Shown: positions 43,932-51,948, counted from the first letter of the stretch. The stretch is DNA of 59,929 bases from Caballeronia pedi (GCF_001544915.2 NZ_FCOE02000044.1:1-59929); one strand, 5' to 3'. Notes: a model not told the origin generated them from the sequence alone. Numbers and translations: made by a program.

Positions 43932-45287
43932 ATGCAGAACCTGAAAAATACGCAGACGGCCGCGGCGCCCGGCTTCCAGCGCCCGCAAGGCACGCCGCCG
44001 CGCCTCGGCGCGGAAATCCTGCGCGTCGCGAACGTGAGCCGCGGCTTCAACAAGACGCAGGGCGAACTGCTCGTGCTCGACGATGCCAATCTCTCGCTGC
44101 GCGAGGGCGAGATCGTTGGCCTGCTCGGGCGTTCGGGCTCGGGCAAGTCGACGCTGTTGCGCATCATCGCCGGGCTGATCGAGCCGACCGCCGGCGAAGT
44201 GACGTATCTGAACGAGCCGTTGCGCGGACCCGCCAAGGGCGTCGCGATGGTGTTCCAGACGTTCGCGCTGTTTCCCTGGCTGACCGTGCTGCAGAACGTG
44301 GAAGCGGGTCTGGAAGCGCAGGGCGTGGGCGCGCGCGAGCGGCGTGAACGCGCGCTCGCGGCGATCGACCTGATCGGTCTCGACGGCTTCGAGAACGCGT
44401 ATCCGCGCGAGCTGTCGGGCGGCATGCGGCAGCGCGTGGGCTTCGCGCGGGCGCTCGTCGTCGACCCGACTTTGCTGCTGATGGACGAGCCGTTCTCCGC
44501 GCTCGACGTGCTGACCGCCGAAAACCTGCGCACCGATCTGCTCGATCTGTGGACGCAGGGGCGCATGCCGATCAAATCGGTGCTGATCGTCACGCACAAC
44601 ATCGAGGAAGCGGTGTTCATGTGCGACCGCATTCTGGTGTTGTCGTCGAATCCGGGGCGCGTGATGGCCGAGATCAAGGTGCCGTTCAAGCATCCGCGCA
44701 ACCGCCTGGACCCGGCGTTCCGCCGTCTCGTCGACGATATCTACGCGAAGATGACCGCGCGCCAGATGGACGAGGCGAAGAAGAAGGGGCTGGAGCTGAG
44801 CACCTGGCTGCCGTCGGTGTCGACCAACCTGATGGCGGGTCTCATCGAAACGCTCGCGGCCGAGCCGTATCACGGTCGCGCGGACATGCCGGAGATCGCG
44901 CGCACGCTGCATCTCGAAGTGGACGATCTGTTCCCGGTCGCGGAAGTGCTGCAGCATCTCGGTTTCGCGGATGTGCGCGAGGGCGATATCTATCTGACGC
45001 CGCAGGCGCGCGTGTTCGCGGAATTCGGCACGCAGGAACGCAAGATGATGTTCGCGGAGCATCTGCTGCGGCACGTGCCGCTGGCGGCGCGGATCAAGAA
45101 GGTGCTGAACGAGCGGCCGGGGCATCGCGCGCCGCGCGTGCGCTTCGAGCAGGAACTGGAGGATTTTCTCTCCGACAAGGCCGCGCAGGAGACGCTCGAC
45201 GCGGTCATCGACTGGGGGCGTTATGGCGAGATCTTCTCGTATAACGACCAGACGGAGATGCTGAGTCTGGAGGATGTGGAGGCTTGA
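43932..45287 (+). CDS. NitT/TauT-type ABC ATPase with C-terminal AAA-associated domain
   Basis: A 451-residue ATPase. Walker A GRSGSGKSTLLRI near residue 69, the Q-loop VFQTFALFPWLTV, signature LSGGMRQRVGFARALVVDP and Walker B LLLMDEPFSALD are intact. After the nucleotide-binding domain (to about 270) comes a 150-residue extension (MAGLIETLAAEPYHGRADMPEIA, DLFPVAEVLQHLGFADV, read in part) corresponding to the AAA_assoc_C family, a winged-helix-like addition found in this ABC subgroup. It partners the fused permease; the substrate is unknown. A terminator follows at 45311. Confidence 0.9.
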   Translation: MQNLKNTQTAAAPGFQRPQGTPPRLGAEILRVANVSRGFNKTQGELLVLDDANLSLREGEIVGLLGRSGSGKSTLLRIIAGLIEPTAGEVTYLNEPLRGPAKGVAMVFQTFALFPWLTVLQNVEAGLEAQGVGARERRERALAAIDLIGLDGFENAYPRELSGGMRQRVGFARALVVDPTLLLMDEPFSALDVLTAENLRTDLLDLWTQGRMPIKSVLIVTHNIEEAVFMCDRILVLSSNPGRVMAEIKVPFKHPRNRLDPAFRRLVDDIYAKMTARQMDEAKKKGLELSTWLPSVSTNLMAGLIETLAAEPYHGRADMPEIARTLHLEVDDLFPVAEVLQHLGFADVREGDIYLTPQARVFAEFGTQERKMMFAEHLLRHVPLAARIKKVLNERPGHRAPRVRFEQELEDFLSDKAAQETLDAVIDWGRYGEIFSYNDQTEMLSLEDVEA

Positions 45288-45310
45288 AGCGCCTCGATTC
45301 GAGTCGATGA

Positions 45311-45347
45311 AAAAAGCGCGGTGGCCGGTGACGGCGCCGCGCTTTTT
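45311..45347. terminator. Intrinsic terminator
   Basis: AAAGCGCGG (45313-45321) pairs with CCGCGCTTT (45337-45345), with further pairing inside, flanked by A and T runs. It ends the ABC operon. Confidence 0.85.
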
Positions 45348-45408
45348 CGTTGGTGTTGGCCGTTTGGCTGAATGTTCGTGCACCGCGTTGAATCGTAACG
45401 TTTTCGTC

Positions 45409-45449
45409 TTGAAGGATCACCGCTGCGTGTGTAAAACTACACACGCAGC
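45409..45449 (+). promoter_or_regulatory. hicAB promoter overlapped by a perfect 12-bp-arm operator
   Basis: TTGAAG (45409-45414), 17-bp spacer, TAAAAC (45432-45437). The -10 lies in the centre of a perfect inverted repeat, GCTGCGTGTGTA-AAAC-TACACACGCAGC (45422-45449). HicB antitoxins with a DNA-binding C-terminus repress by binding such sites; repression here is inferred from the overlap. Confidence 0.8.
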
Positions 45450-45462
45450 ATTCGGAGACGAG

Positions 45463-45663
45463 ATGGATTCATCGCGCTTGATACGGATGCTTTTGGATGA
45501 CGGCTGGCAATTGGACCGAATCGTCGGCAGTCACCACCATTTCAAACGTCGGGGAAGTATCAAACTGGTCACGGTACCTCACCCACGCAAGGACCTTTCC
45601 ATTGGAACGGTCCGGAGCGTCCTCAAAATCGCCGGGATGCTCAACCGGCTGTACTCTTCATAA
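45463..45663 (+). CDS. hicA: HicA family mRNA interferase toxin
   Basis: A 66-residue dsRBD-like protein with the HicA pattern: MDSSRLIRMLLDDGWQ, then GSHHHFKRRG with the catalytic His (His24), and VTVPHPRKDLSIGTVRSVLKIAGM. HicA cleaves mRNA in a ribosome-independent way. ATG at 45463 is preceded by GGAGACGAG and lies 14 bp after the operator. The antitoxin gene follows 13 bp downstream, the usual hicA-hicB order. Confidence 0.93.
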   Translation: MDSSRLIRMLLDDGWQLDRIVGSHHHFKRRGSIKLVTVPHPRKDLSIGTVRSVLKIAGMLNRLYSS

Positions 45664-45676
45664 CGGAGATTCGAAA

Positions 45677-46078
45677 GTGGAATTCCCTGTCGCCATTCAT
45701 AAGGACCCGGATAGTTGCTACGGGGTGACCGTGCCCGATATCCCCGGCGTTTTCTCCGCGGGAGACACGGTCGACGAGGCGATGAAGAATACGAAGGAGG
45801 CGATTTACAGCCACGTCTCGATCCTTATCGAGGATGGCCTGGACGTTTCCCTGGTGCCTTCTCCGATCGAGGATCTGATCCCGAACCCCGACTTCGCCGG
45901 CGCAATCTGGGCCTACGTCGAAGTCGATCTGTCGAAGCTCGACTCGCGCCCCGAGCGCATCAACATCAGCCTTCCGCGTTTCGTTCTGCACAAGATCGAC
46001 AGCTACGTCGAGGCGCGCCACGAGACGCGCAGCGGATTTCTCGCGCGCGTGGCGCTGGAGGCGATTGCGAACGGCTAA
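45677..46078 (+). CDS. hicB: HicB family antitoxin with ribbon-helix-helix-like C-terminus
   Basis: A 133-residue antitoxin. The N-terminal degenerate RNase H fold reads FPVAIHKDPDSCYGVTVPDIPGVFSAGDTVDEAM (in parts), the HicB signature. The C-terminal part, RINISLPRFVLHKIDSYVEARHETRSGFLARVALEAI (in parts), is an Arc/CopG-like ribbon-helix-helix that would bind the upstream operator. GTG at 45677 is used because GGAG lies just upstream; the earlier in-frame ATG is inside hicA. Confidence 0.92.
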   Translation: MEFPVAIHKDPDSCYGVTVPDIPGVFSAGDTVDEAMKNTKEAIYSHVSILIEDGLDVSLVPSPIEDLIPNPDFAGAIWAYVEVDLSKLDSRPERINISLPRFVLHKIDSYVEARHETRSGFLARVALEAIANG

Positions 46079-46083
46079 ACGAC

Positions 46084-46120
46084 AAAAAGCGCGGCACCCT
46101 CACAGGAAACCGCGCTCTTT
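46084..46120. terminator. Probable terminator between convergent genes
   Basis: AGCGCGG (46088-46094) pairs with CCGCGCT (46110-46116), preceded by an A run and followed by CTTT. It lies between hicB (plus) and a lipoprotein gene (minus). Confidence 0.6.
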
Positions 46121-46137
46121 GAAAGCCCAGCAAGGAA

Positions 46138-46662
46138 TTACTGCAAATTCCCCCACCGCTCGACCGCAGGCTCCGCCGACGCCCATTTCCAGCCCTCCGA
46201 CTGCTGGCAGGCCGTCGCGATGAACCACTCGGCGGGCGCTTTCGCGTCGTCGCCGTCGACCACCGAGAAGGCGAACTCCTTGCACGTCGCGAGCGCGCTG
46301 CTGAATTCCCGCAGCACGCGCACTTCGCCGTGCCCGTTTTCCACCGGCAAGGTGTGCTTGACCTTCCACGGCCGCGTCTCGCCGATCTGCGACATGCCCG
46401 CCGTCACGGCGATCATCACCTGCTGATCCTGATGCAGCGACTTGGTCACGCGCTTCACGGCCTCGTCGGTGGCGGCCTGCACCGCGATGCCCACGCCGAG
46501 TCCGATGGCCGGATTGGTCGTGAACGCGCCCGTCGCGATACCGGCCGTCGCACCGGCTGCGGCGCCGATCGACGCGCAACCGCTCATCGTCACGCACGCG
46601 GCGGCGCCTGCCGCGATGAGTCCGAGACGCAGCGCCAGAGGTACGTCGAGAGCCAGCGTCAT
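46138..46662 (-). CDS. Predicted lipoprotein of unknown function, tandem paralogue 2
   Basis: A 174-residue protein with an N-terminal hydrophobic stretch and lipobox VTMSGCAS around Cys29, so a diacylated lipoprotein is likely. After the cysteine comes a Gly/Ala-rich membrane-like stretch (IGAAAGATAGIATGAF), then a domain with PWKVKHTLPVENGHGEVRVLREFSSALATCKE (in parts) and the end WKWASAEPAVERWGNLQ. It is clearly homologous to the upstream gene, with the same motif order. ATG at 46662 overlaps the upstream stop codon by 4 bp, so the pair is coupled. Confidence 0.78.
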   Translation of the reverse strand: MTLALDVPLALRLGLIAAGAAACVTMSGCASIGAAAGATAGIATGAFTTNPAIGLGVGIAVQAATDEAVKRVTKSLHQDQQVMIAVTAGMSQIGETRPWKVKHTLPVENGHGEVRVLREFSSALATCKEFAFSVVDGDDAKAPAEWFIATACQQSEGWKWASAEPAVERWGNLQ

Positions 46663-47213
46663 TGCAGCGAGCCCCAACGCGGCGTCGCCGGCTCGGCCGA
46701 TGCCCACTTCCATTTGTCACCGTCACGGCACACCGACGCCACATAGAACGCGCTGCCGGCAGGGCGGTCCTTCGTCGCGTCGCGATCGACGGAGAACACG
46801 ATTTCCTTGCAATCGAGCACACCGCTGCTGATGGTGCGGCTCACCGTCACGCGGCCTTTTTCGTCGTCCTCGATCGGCACCGAATGCACGACCTTCCACG
46901 GCGCGACCGCGCCCACCGCGAGCGGCCCGGCGATCGACGCGATCTGATCCTGCGTGTTGGTGTGGGTGACGCGCTGCGTGTACTGCACGCCCGCGCGCGC
47001 CGCCGCGACCGCGCCGAGGCCGATGCCCGTCGCTACCGCCGCGTTGCTGGTGACGCTGTTCGCTATCGCCGCACCGGCGATACCGGCGCCGGCCGTCGCG
47101 CCTTCGCTGTAGAGCGAGTTGCATCCGCTGAGGCTCACGCACGCAATGGCGCCCGAGATGATCGCGACGAGCGTGGCGGCGCGCGGGCCGCGCCGTTGGA
47201 CCCTGATCTGCAT
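46659..47213 (-). CDS. Predicted lipoprotein of unknown function, tandem paralogue 1
   Basis: A 184-residue protein with an N-terminal hydrophobic segment and lipobox VSLSGCNS around Cys31. The layout matches its neighbour: Gly/Ala-rich stretch, then PWKVVHSVPIEDDEKGRVTVSR, LDCKEIVFSVDRDA, and a C-terminus WKWASAEPATPRWGSLQ. The shared PWKV-H-(S/T)-(V/L)-P and WKWASAEPA blocks show tandem duplication. ATG at 47213 gives the signal sequence; the longer frame to 47303 does not. Both paralogues have paired cysteines that could form a disulfide. Confidence 0.78.
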   Translation of the reverse strand: MQIRVQRRGPRAATLVAIISGAIACVSLSGCNSLYSEGATAGAGIAGAAIANSVTSNAAVATGIGLGAVAAARAGVQYTQRVTHTNTQDQIASIAGPLAVGAVAPWKVVHSVPIEDDEKGRVTVSRTISSGVLDCKEIVFSVDRDATKDRPAGSAFYVASVCRDGDKWKWASAEPATPRWGSLQ

Positions 47214-47432
47214 GTTGCTTTTCCTTCGTCTACCGTTTTCCGATGTTGGCCTCGTGCTCGAATCCTCTTGAGCTATCGCCATCAAGTCACTGCCCGCAAA
47301 CACAAAGACGGCATGATGCGCGGGCTTCGCGCATTTTGAAGCATGCTTCTAATTACCGTGTCGAGAAAATTGCAAGAAATTGCAAGCGCGGGGAGAAGGT
47401 TTCGATTTGTGTATCGCGCGCAGGCAAAAAGA

Positions 47433-47460
47433 AAGCGAGCGCGGTTGTGCGCGCTCGCTT
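47433..47460. terminator. Intrinsic terminator
   Basis: AAGCGAGCGC (47433-47442) pairs with GCGCTCGCTT (47451-47460); a T-rich tail follows on the minus strand. It ends the transcript of the sigma-54 activator gene. Confidence 0.8.
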
Positions 47461-47483
47461 TTACTGGATGGTGCGAACCAGAG

Positions 47484-48551
47484 TTAGGTATCGTTGCCTG
47501 AAGCCGCTTCGCCGCCTTCGGTGTCCTCGTTTTCGTATGCGCCGAGCCGGTTGTACAAGGTCTTGAGGCTCACACCGAGCGCTTTCGCCGCGCGCCGCTT
47601 GTCGCCGCCGCAGTGCTTGAGCGTGCCGAGGATGATCTGCTTTTGCGCATCCGCGAGCGGGGTGCCGACCCAGACGTTCATCGCGTCGCCCTGTGTGACC
47701 GGTTTCTTCACGCGCGACGCGAGATGCGGATGCGCGATCTCCACCGTCTTCTCCGCGAGAATGAACGCGCGATACACCGTGTTCTTGAGTTCCCGCACGT
47801 TGCCGGGCCACGAGTACGTGCGCAGCACATCGAGCGCGCGCTTGCTGAATGCCTTGCTCGTGCCTTCCTGCGCATTCATTTCCGAGAGGAAATGCTGCGC
47901 GAGCAGCTCACGGTCCGAATCGCGCTCGCGCAAAGGCGGCGCGCGCAGCGGAAAGACGGCGAGGCGATACATCAGATCCTCGCGCAGGCCGTTTTCCTTC
48001 ACGGCCGTGACGGGATCGCGGTTGGTCGCGGCGATCACGCGCACGTCCGAACTGATGAGATCGTTGCCGCCGACGCGAAAGAACGTGCCCGTCTCCAGCG
48101 CGCGCAGCAGCTTCACCTGCCGCACGGGCGACATTTCCGTCACCTCGTCGAGAAAGAGCGTGCCGCCGTTCGCGTGCTCGAAATAGCCGATGCGCCCCTG
48201 CACCGCGCCCGTGAAGCTGCCTTTCTCGTGGCCGAAAAGCTCGGCTTCGATCAGATTGTCGGGAATCGCGCCGCAGTTCACGGCGATGAACGGCGCGTCC
48301 TTGCGCGCGCTGTGGTCGTGAATCGTCCGGGCGACGAGCTCCTTGCCCGTACCCGATTCGCCGATGATGAGCGCAGTCGCATCGGTGGCGGCGACGCGCT
48401 CGATCTGCGCGTACAACTCCTGCATCACGGGCGAGGAGCCGTAGAGCAGTCCGTAGGACTTCAATCCCGGCACTTCTCCCGTGTTGCGCCTTCTCTGCGC
48501 GGGTGTATCGCCGACCGCGATGGGCGGCGGGTCCAGATCGGTTGACGCCAT
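47484..48551 (-). CDS. Sigma-54 activator without a sensory domain
   Basis: A 355-residue bacterial enhancer-binding protein. Only about 37 residues precede the AAA+ domain, so there is no receiver, GAF or PAS input domain. Walker A GESGTGKE is at 64-71. The sigma-54 contact loop reads GSFTGA (111-116) instead of the usual GAFTGA. Walker B GTLFLDEVTEM and arginine-finger region VRVIAATNRD are intact. The C-terminal Fis-type HTH ends GDKRRAAKALGVSLKTLYNRL. It is likely controlled by its own abundance or a partner protein. ATG at 48551 is chosen as the nearest start to the conserved domain. Confidence 0.92.
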   Translation of the reverse strand: MASTDLDPPPIAVGDTPAQRRRNTGEVPGLKSYGLLYGSSPVMQELYAQIERVAATDATALIIGESGTGKELVARTIHDHSARKDAPFIAVNCGAIPDNLIEAELFGHEKGSFTGAVQGRIGYFEHANGGTLFLDEVTEMSPVRQVKLLRALETGTFFRVGGNDLISSDVRVIAATNRDPVTAVKENGLREDLMYRLAVFPLRAPPLRERDSDRELLAQHFLSEMNAQEGTSKAFSKRALDVLRTYSWPGNVRELKNTVYRAFILAEKTVEIAHPHLASRVKKPVTQGDAMNVWVGTPLADAQKQIILGTLKHCGGDKRRAAKALGVSLKTLYNRLGAYENEDTEGGEAASGNDT

Positions 48552-49026
48552 GTGTCCTGATCGTTCCTGAGTTCTGCGTATGTGGTGTGCGGGCGGGCGC
48601 CCTGCGGCGTGCGCGTGTGCCCCGGTGGCAGCCGGCCGCGAGCGCGGGTCGGCGCGCGTGAGCGGCGCAACCGTGGATGACCGCGCCCATCGGCATATGA
48701 CGCGCCCGTGCGCGTTGCCCGTCGTGCTCACGATTTCGGTGAGCCGCGTTTCCTGGTCGTGCGTCGGTCCAGAATCGTCTGCACCGGATGCATTCGCATC
48801 GCGAGTTCGTTGCAAACGAGCCTATCTCATAAACGCTATTTAACCATTCGCAACGACCTTGCGGCAATGTGCCGACCGGAGCGCGATGCATTTTGTCTGA
48901 GCCGCGCGGCGCGTTCCGGAAAGGTTCTCCTTTCGGCTCTCAGAATTTACAAGACCATGGCGTAATTGTTACCCGATCACCGTCACCGCCGCGCTGAAAC
49001 ATGTCGCTGCATGCCGATGCCTGGCA
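48552..49026. other. Divergent regulatory region between a sigma-54 activator and a sigma-54 promoter
   Basis: About 475 bp with no supported gene. It should hold the promoter of the activator (minus) and upstream activating sites for the sigma-54 promoter at 49027. The segment 48825-48860 is AT-richer. A weaker GG-N10-GC match on the minus strand near 48865-48880 (CGGTCGG CACA TTGCC) was seen but is not convincing. Confidence 0.5.
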
Positions 49027-49042
49027 TGGCACGAAAGCTGCA
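49027..49042 (+). promoter_or_regulatory. Predicted sigma-54 (-24/-12) promoter for the DUF883 operon
   Basis: TGGCACG AAAG CTGCA. It matches the consensus TGGCACG-N4-TTGCW at all positions but one and keeps the exact GG-N10-GC spacing. It lies 94 bp upstream of the ATG at 49136, in a divergent gap whose other gene is a sigma-54 activator. Confidence 0.8.
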
Positions 49043-49135
49043 TACGTGGTGTCATCGTGATTTCTATTCGAAAGTCGCCGACAAGCATCTGCTTCGAAGG
49101 CGCACACACGAGGATGGGCGAGAGAGGCAAGCATC

Positions 49136-49486
49136 ATGGATAACTACTTTAATTTCGACGTCGCCATACCCGAGCTACCCGAGCGTCAGCCCCGTGCGCG
49201 CCGGGCCCACGGTTCGGGCGGCACGCGACCGGAACTCGCGACGGGCGAGCCGATCGACATCTATCACTGGGCCGCCGTCGCGCTCGTGACCGCGCTGATG
49301 TGCGCGGTGCTAGGCTATGCGGCGGGCACGCCAGCGCTCGCGCGCGCCGCGAACGTGACGAGCCTCGTGTTCGCCGCGATGGGCGGCGCGTTGATGGCAA
49401 GCGGCGTCGTGCGCAGCCTGCGGGCGCGTTTCGTGGCGGGCGAGCGCCTCGCCGTGCAGCGTGTGTCGGTCGCCGAGACGCACTGA
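49136..49486 (+). CDS. Small inner-membrane protein of unknown function (116 aa)
   Basis: A hydrophilic N-terminal stretch (about 1-42) is followed by two membrane helices (about 43-65, YHWAAVALVTALMCAVLGYAAG; and about 73-92, TSLVFAAMGGALMASGVV) and a basic C-terminal tail. The topology resembles YqjE-like partners of DUF883 proteins, but the sequence is not recognisably the same. First gene of a three-gene unit behind the sigma-54 promoter at 49027; ATG at 49136 is the natural start. Confidence 0.75.
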   Translation: MDNYFNFDVAIPELPERQPRARRAHGSGGTRPELATGEPIDIYHWAAVALVTALMCAVLGYAAGTPALARAANVTSLVFAAMGGALMASGVVRSLRARFVAGERLAVQRVSVAETH

Positions 49487-49544
49487 CGCAGCGACGCTAC
49501 GACCCGCTTCAGACAACAACCCACTTGGGCGAGGACTACATTTC

Positions 49545-49862
49545 ATGAGTCAGACGACTGTCCAGCTTGCGTTGGGCAAGCAAAAAATCATCGAAGACAT
49601 CAAGGTGTTGCTGAACGACTCGGAGGAATTGCTGCGATTGTCGGCGACGCTGCCGGGCGAGGGCGTCGAAGCGCTGCGCTCGCGTCTGCGCGATCACGTC
49701 GATTCGGCGCGTGGCGCGCTAGAGGACGCACAGGCGAGCGCGCAAAGCCGCTATCGCGCGGGCGTCGATTGCACCGAGAAATACGTGAAGGACAATCCGT
49801 GGCAGTCGCTCGGCATTGCCGCGGGCGTCGGCTTTCTGGTGGGGCTTCTGGTTTCGCGCTGA
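49545..49862 (+). CDS. DUF883 (ElaB/YqjD-like) membrane-anchored protein
   Basis: A 105-residue protein. The N-terminal 80 residues form a charged coiled-coil-like helix (KQKIIEDIKVLLNDSEELL, LRDHVDSARGALEDAQ), and the C-terminus carries the family signature NPWQSLGIAAGVGFLVGLLVSR (quoted in part) as a single membrane anchor. E. coli ElaB/YqjD are stationary-phase inner-membrane proteins that bind ribosomes; this supports a stress or stationary-phase role. ATG at 49545 gives the canonical family length; the earlier in-frame start overlaps the preceding gene. Confidence 0.9.
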   Translation: MSQTTVQLALGKQKIIEDIKVLLNDSEELLRLSATLPGEGVEALRSRLRDHVDSARGALEDAQASAQSRYRAGVDCTEKYVKDNPWQSLGIAAGVGFLVGLLVSR

Positions 49863-49902
49863 TCCGCCCAGCAACTTATCTTGACGACGGGAGTGAACAC
49901 AA

Positions 49903-50139
49903 ATGGCACGGCCTTCGATCGGAATATTCGGCGCGCTGTTCGCGGTAGGCAGCGTTCTCGCATGGAAATGGGTGCAATCGCAGGATGCCGCGGGCCGGCG
50001 CACGGTGCGTGACCTGAACCGCTGGGAAGACGAGGGCGGCAAGGTGCTCTCACCCGCGACGGGCGCGAGCGCCAAGGTGGTGAACGGCCACGGCGAGGTC
50101 GGCGGCACGCCCGACGCGTGGCGCTTCCCGCGCAGTTGA
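49903..50139 (+). CDS. Small membrane-anchored protein of unknown function (78 aa)
   Basis: ATG at 49903, 40 bp after the DUF883 gene. An N-terminal hydrophobic stretch (IGIFGALFAVGSVLAWKWV) acts as anchor or uncleaved signal, then a hydrophilic Gly-rich tail (EDEGGKVLSPATGASAKVVNGHGEVGG, in part). No family recognised. A 12-bp-stem hairpin at 50201-50229 closes the three-gene unit. Confidence 0.7.
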   Translation: MARPSIGIFGALFAVGSVLAWKWVQSQDAAGRRTVRDLNRWEDEGGKVLSPATGASAKVVNGHGEVGGTPDAWRFPRS

Positions 50140-50485
50140 CCGGTCGTTCAGGAGCGAGGCCGGGATTTCGACCGGTTGCCGCTTCAATGATGCGATCAAT
50201 GAAACGCACGCTGAACCAGCGTGCGTTTCTGCCTTGATGAACGCTTATAATCTGTGAAAGTTCGTCGATAAAGCGGCCTAATTGGCAAAACTTACGTCGA
50301 ACTGCGCCAAGCGTGCAGAACATCGGAAATTATTTTATTTTTCGCGCATGTCGCGTTGCGCCGGTCGCTTTCGATCGCGCGCAAGCGTGAATCGCACCGG
50401 CCCGCGCAGCGACTTGCCGCACGGAGAAGACCACGCCATCAGCTGGCGTGTGACCCTGAAACGCTATGGAAGAATTCGAGACGCA
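50140..50485 (+). other. Intergenic region upstream of the response-regulator-type activator
   Basis: About 345 bp. It contains the operon terminator at 50201-50229 and a TATAAT at about 50249-50254, without a convincing -35. No GG-N10-GC match with a TTGC element was found, so the activator gene is probably not itself sigma-54 dependent. No gene is supported here; longer in-frame extensions of the next ORF lack ribosome sites. Confidence 0.5.
50201..50229 (+). terminator. Hairpin terminator of the DUF883 operon
   Basis: AAACGCACGCTG (50202-50213) pairs with CAGCGTGCGTTT (50217-50228) around a 3-nt loop. The T tract is short (TTTCT), so efficiency is uncertain. Confidence 0.7.
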
Positions 50486-51889
50486 ATGCCACACGTATTG
50501 ATTGTCGATGACGATCCCAGTACCCGCGAGGCGCTAGCCGCGATCATCGGCGAAGACGGTTTGACGACGGCCACCGCCGGCGACTTGCGCGAGGCGCGCA
50601 TTCAGCTCGTGCGGCAGACGCCGGACGTCGTATTCACCGATCTGAAACTGCCCGACGGCACCGGCGTCGATCTTTTCGAGGATCTCGATCCGCGCTCGGG
50701 CGTCGAGGTGATCGTCATCACCGGTCACGCGACGGTGGAATCCGCCGTCAGCGCGCTCAAGATGGGCGCCGCCGACTATCTCGTCAAGCCGATCAACATG
50801 CAGCGCGTGAAGGCCATCCTCTCGCGCCTGCCGCGCGCCGGCGACCTGAAGGCGGAAATCGGCACGCTGCGCGGCGAACTGCGCCGCATGGGCCGCTTCG
50901 GTCTGATGCTCGGCAATTCGCCCACCATGCAGACGGTGTACGACCAGATCGGGCGGGTCGCGCCGACGGCCGCGTCGGTGCTGCTGATCGGCGAGTCGGG
51001 CACCGGCAAGGAAGTCGCCGCGCAGACGCTGCACGAACTGTCGCTGCGCCGCAAGCATGCGTTCATTGCGGTGAACTGCGGCGCGATCTCGCCGAACCTG
51101 ATCGAATCGGAGATGTTCGGGCACGAGCGCGGCTCCTTCACGGGCGCGGATCGCCAGCACAAGGGCTACTTCGAGCGCGCGAACGGCGGCACGCTGTTCC
51201 TCGACGAAATCACCGAAATGCCGATCGAGCTTCAGGTGAAGCTGCTGCGCGTGCTGGAGACGGGCATGTTCATGCGCGTCGGCACGACCAAGGAGCTGGA
51301 GACGGACGTGCGCCTGATCGCCGCGACCAACCGCGATCCCGAGCAGGCCGTGCTCGAAGGCAAGCTGCGCCTCGACTTGTATCACCGCCTGAATGTGTTT
51401 CCGATCAACTTGCCGCCGCTGCGCGAACGCGGCAAGGATGTCGAACTGCTCGGCCAGGCGTTCCTCGACGAACTGAATTCCCGCTACAACACGAAGAAGG
51501 CGTTCCCGGCCGCCGTGCGCGAGATGCTGGCCTCGTACAACTGGCCCGGCAACGTGCGCGAGCTGAAGAACTACGTGCAGCGCGCGTACATCATGTCGGC
51601 GAACGATTCGGACAGCACGGCGACCGTGCCGCTGCAAATCTCCTTGTCGAAGCCGTCGGCGGGCACGGCGGTGACGATTCCGTTCGGCACGTCGCTCGCG
51701 CAGGCCGACCGGCAACTGATCCTCGCGACGCTCGATCAGTGCGGCGGCGTGAAGACGCGTGCCGCGGAAATCCTCGGCATCAGCCTGAAGACGCTCTATA
51801 ACCGGCTTGTCGAATACGGCGAGGATGCCAACAAGGCAGCCGTGGGCGAGGGCGGCGACATCAACGATCCCGACAGCGAAAATACCTGA
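50486..51889 (+). CDS. NtrC-family sigma-54-dependent response regulator
   Basis: A 467-residue activator: receiver (1-120; pocket VDDDP, phospho-acceptor Asp52 in VFTDLKLPDG, Lys in LVKPIN), AAA+ domain (about 145-380) with Walker A GESGTGKE (169-176) and sigma-54 loop GSFTGA (216-221), Walker B GTLFLDEITEM, and a Fis-type HTH ending GVKTRAAEILGISLKTLYNRL (in part). No histidine kinase lies nearby, so it is an orphan regulator. ATG at 50486 (MPHVLIVDDDPS) matches the family start. It shares the GSFTGA variant and the HTH end with the 47484 activator, suggesting related targets. Confidence 0.93.
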   Translation: MPHVLIVDDDPSTREALAAIIGEDGLTTATAGDLREARIQLVRQTPDVVFTDLKLPDGTGVDLFEDLDPRSGVEVIVITGHATVESAVSALKMGAADYLVKPINMQRVKAILSRLPRAGDLKAEIGTLRGELRRMGRFGLMLGNSPTMQTVYDQIGRVAPTAASVLLIGESGTGKEVAAQTLHELSLRRKHAFIAVNCGAISPNLIESEMFGHERGSFTGADRQHKGYFERANGGTLFLDEITEMPIELQVKLLRVLETGMFMRVGTTKELETDVRLIAATNRDPEQAVLEGKLRLDLYHRLNVFPINLPPLRERGKDVELLGQAFLDELNSRYNTKKAFPAAVREMLASYNWPGNVRELKNYVQRAYIMSANDSDSTATVPLQISLSKPSAGTAVTIPFGTSLAQADRQLILATLDQCGGVKTRAAEILGISLKTLYNRLVEYGEDANKAAVGEGGDINDPDSENT

Positions 51890-51916
51890 ACTTCGCTTAT
51901 CTTTAGACGAAATCAC

Positions 51917-51948
51917 CGCCTGCGGCTTTTAAAACCGCAGGCGTTTTT
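51917..51948 (+). terminator. Intrinsic terminator
   Basis: CGCCTGCGG / CCGCAGGCG stem (51917-51943) with a T5 tail, 28 bp after the response regulator stop codon. Confidence 0.9.

Noticed and set aside
48692..48707. Plus-strand CGGCATA TGAC GCGCC, similar in its -24 half to the 59509 promoter
   Set aside because: The -12 lacks TTGC and no gene starts within 400 bp downstream.
50281..50300. TTGGCAAAACTTACG upstream of the response-regulator activator as a sigma-54 site
   Set aside because: The -12 dinucleotide at the required spacing is GT, not GC.
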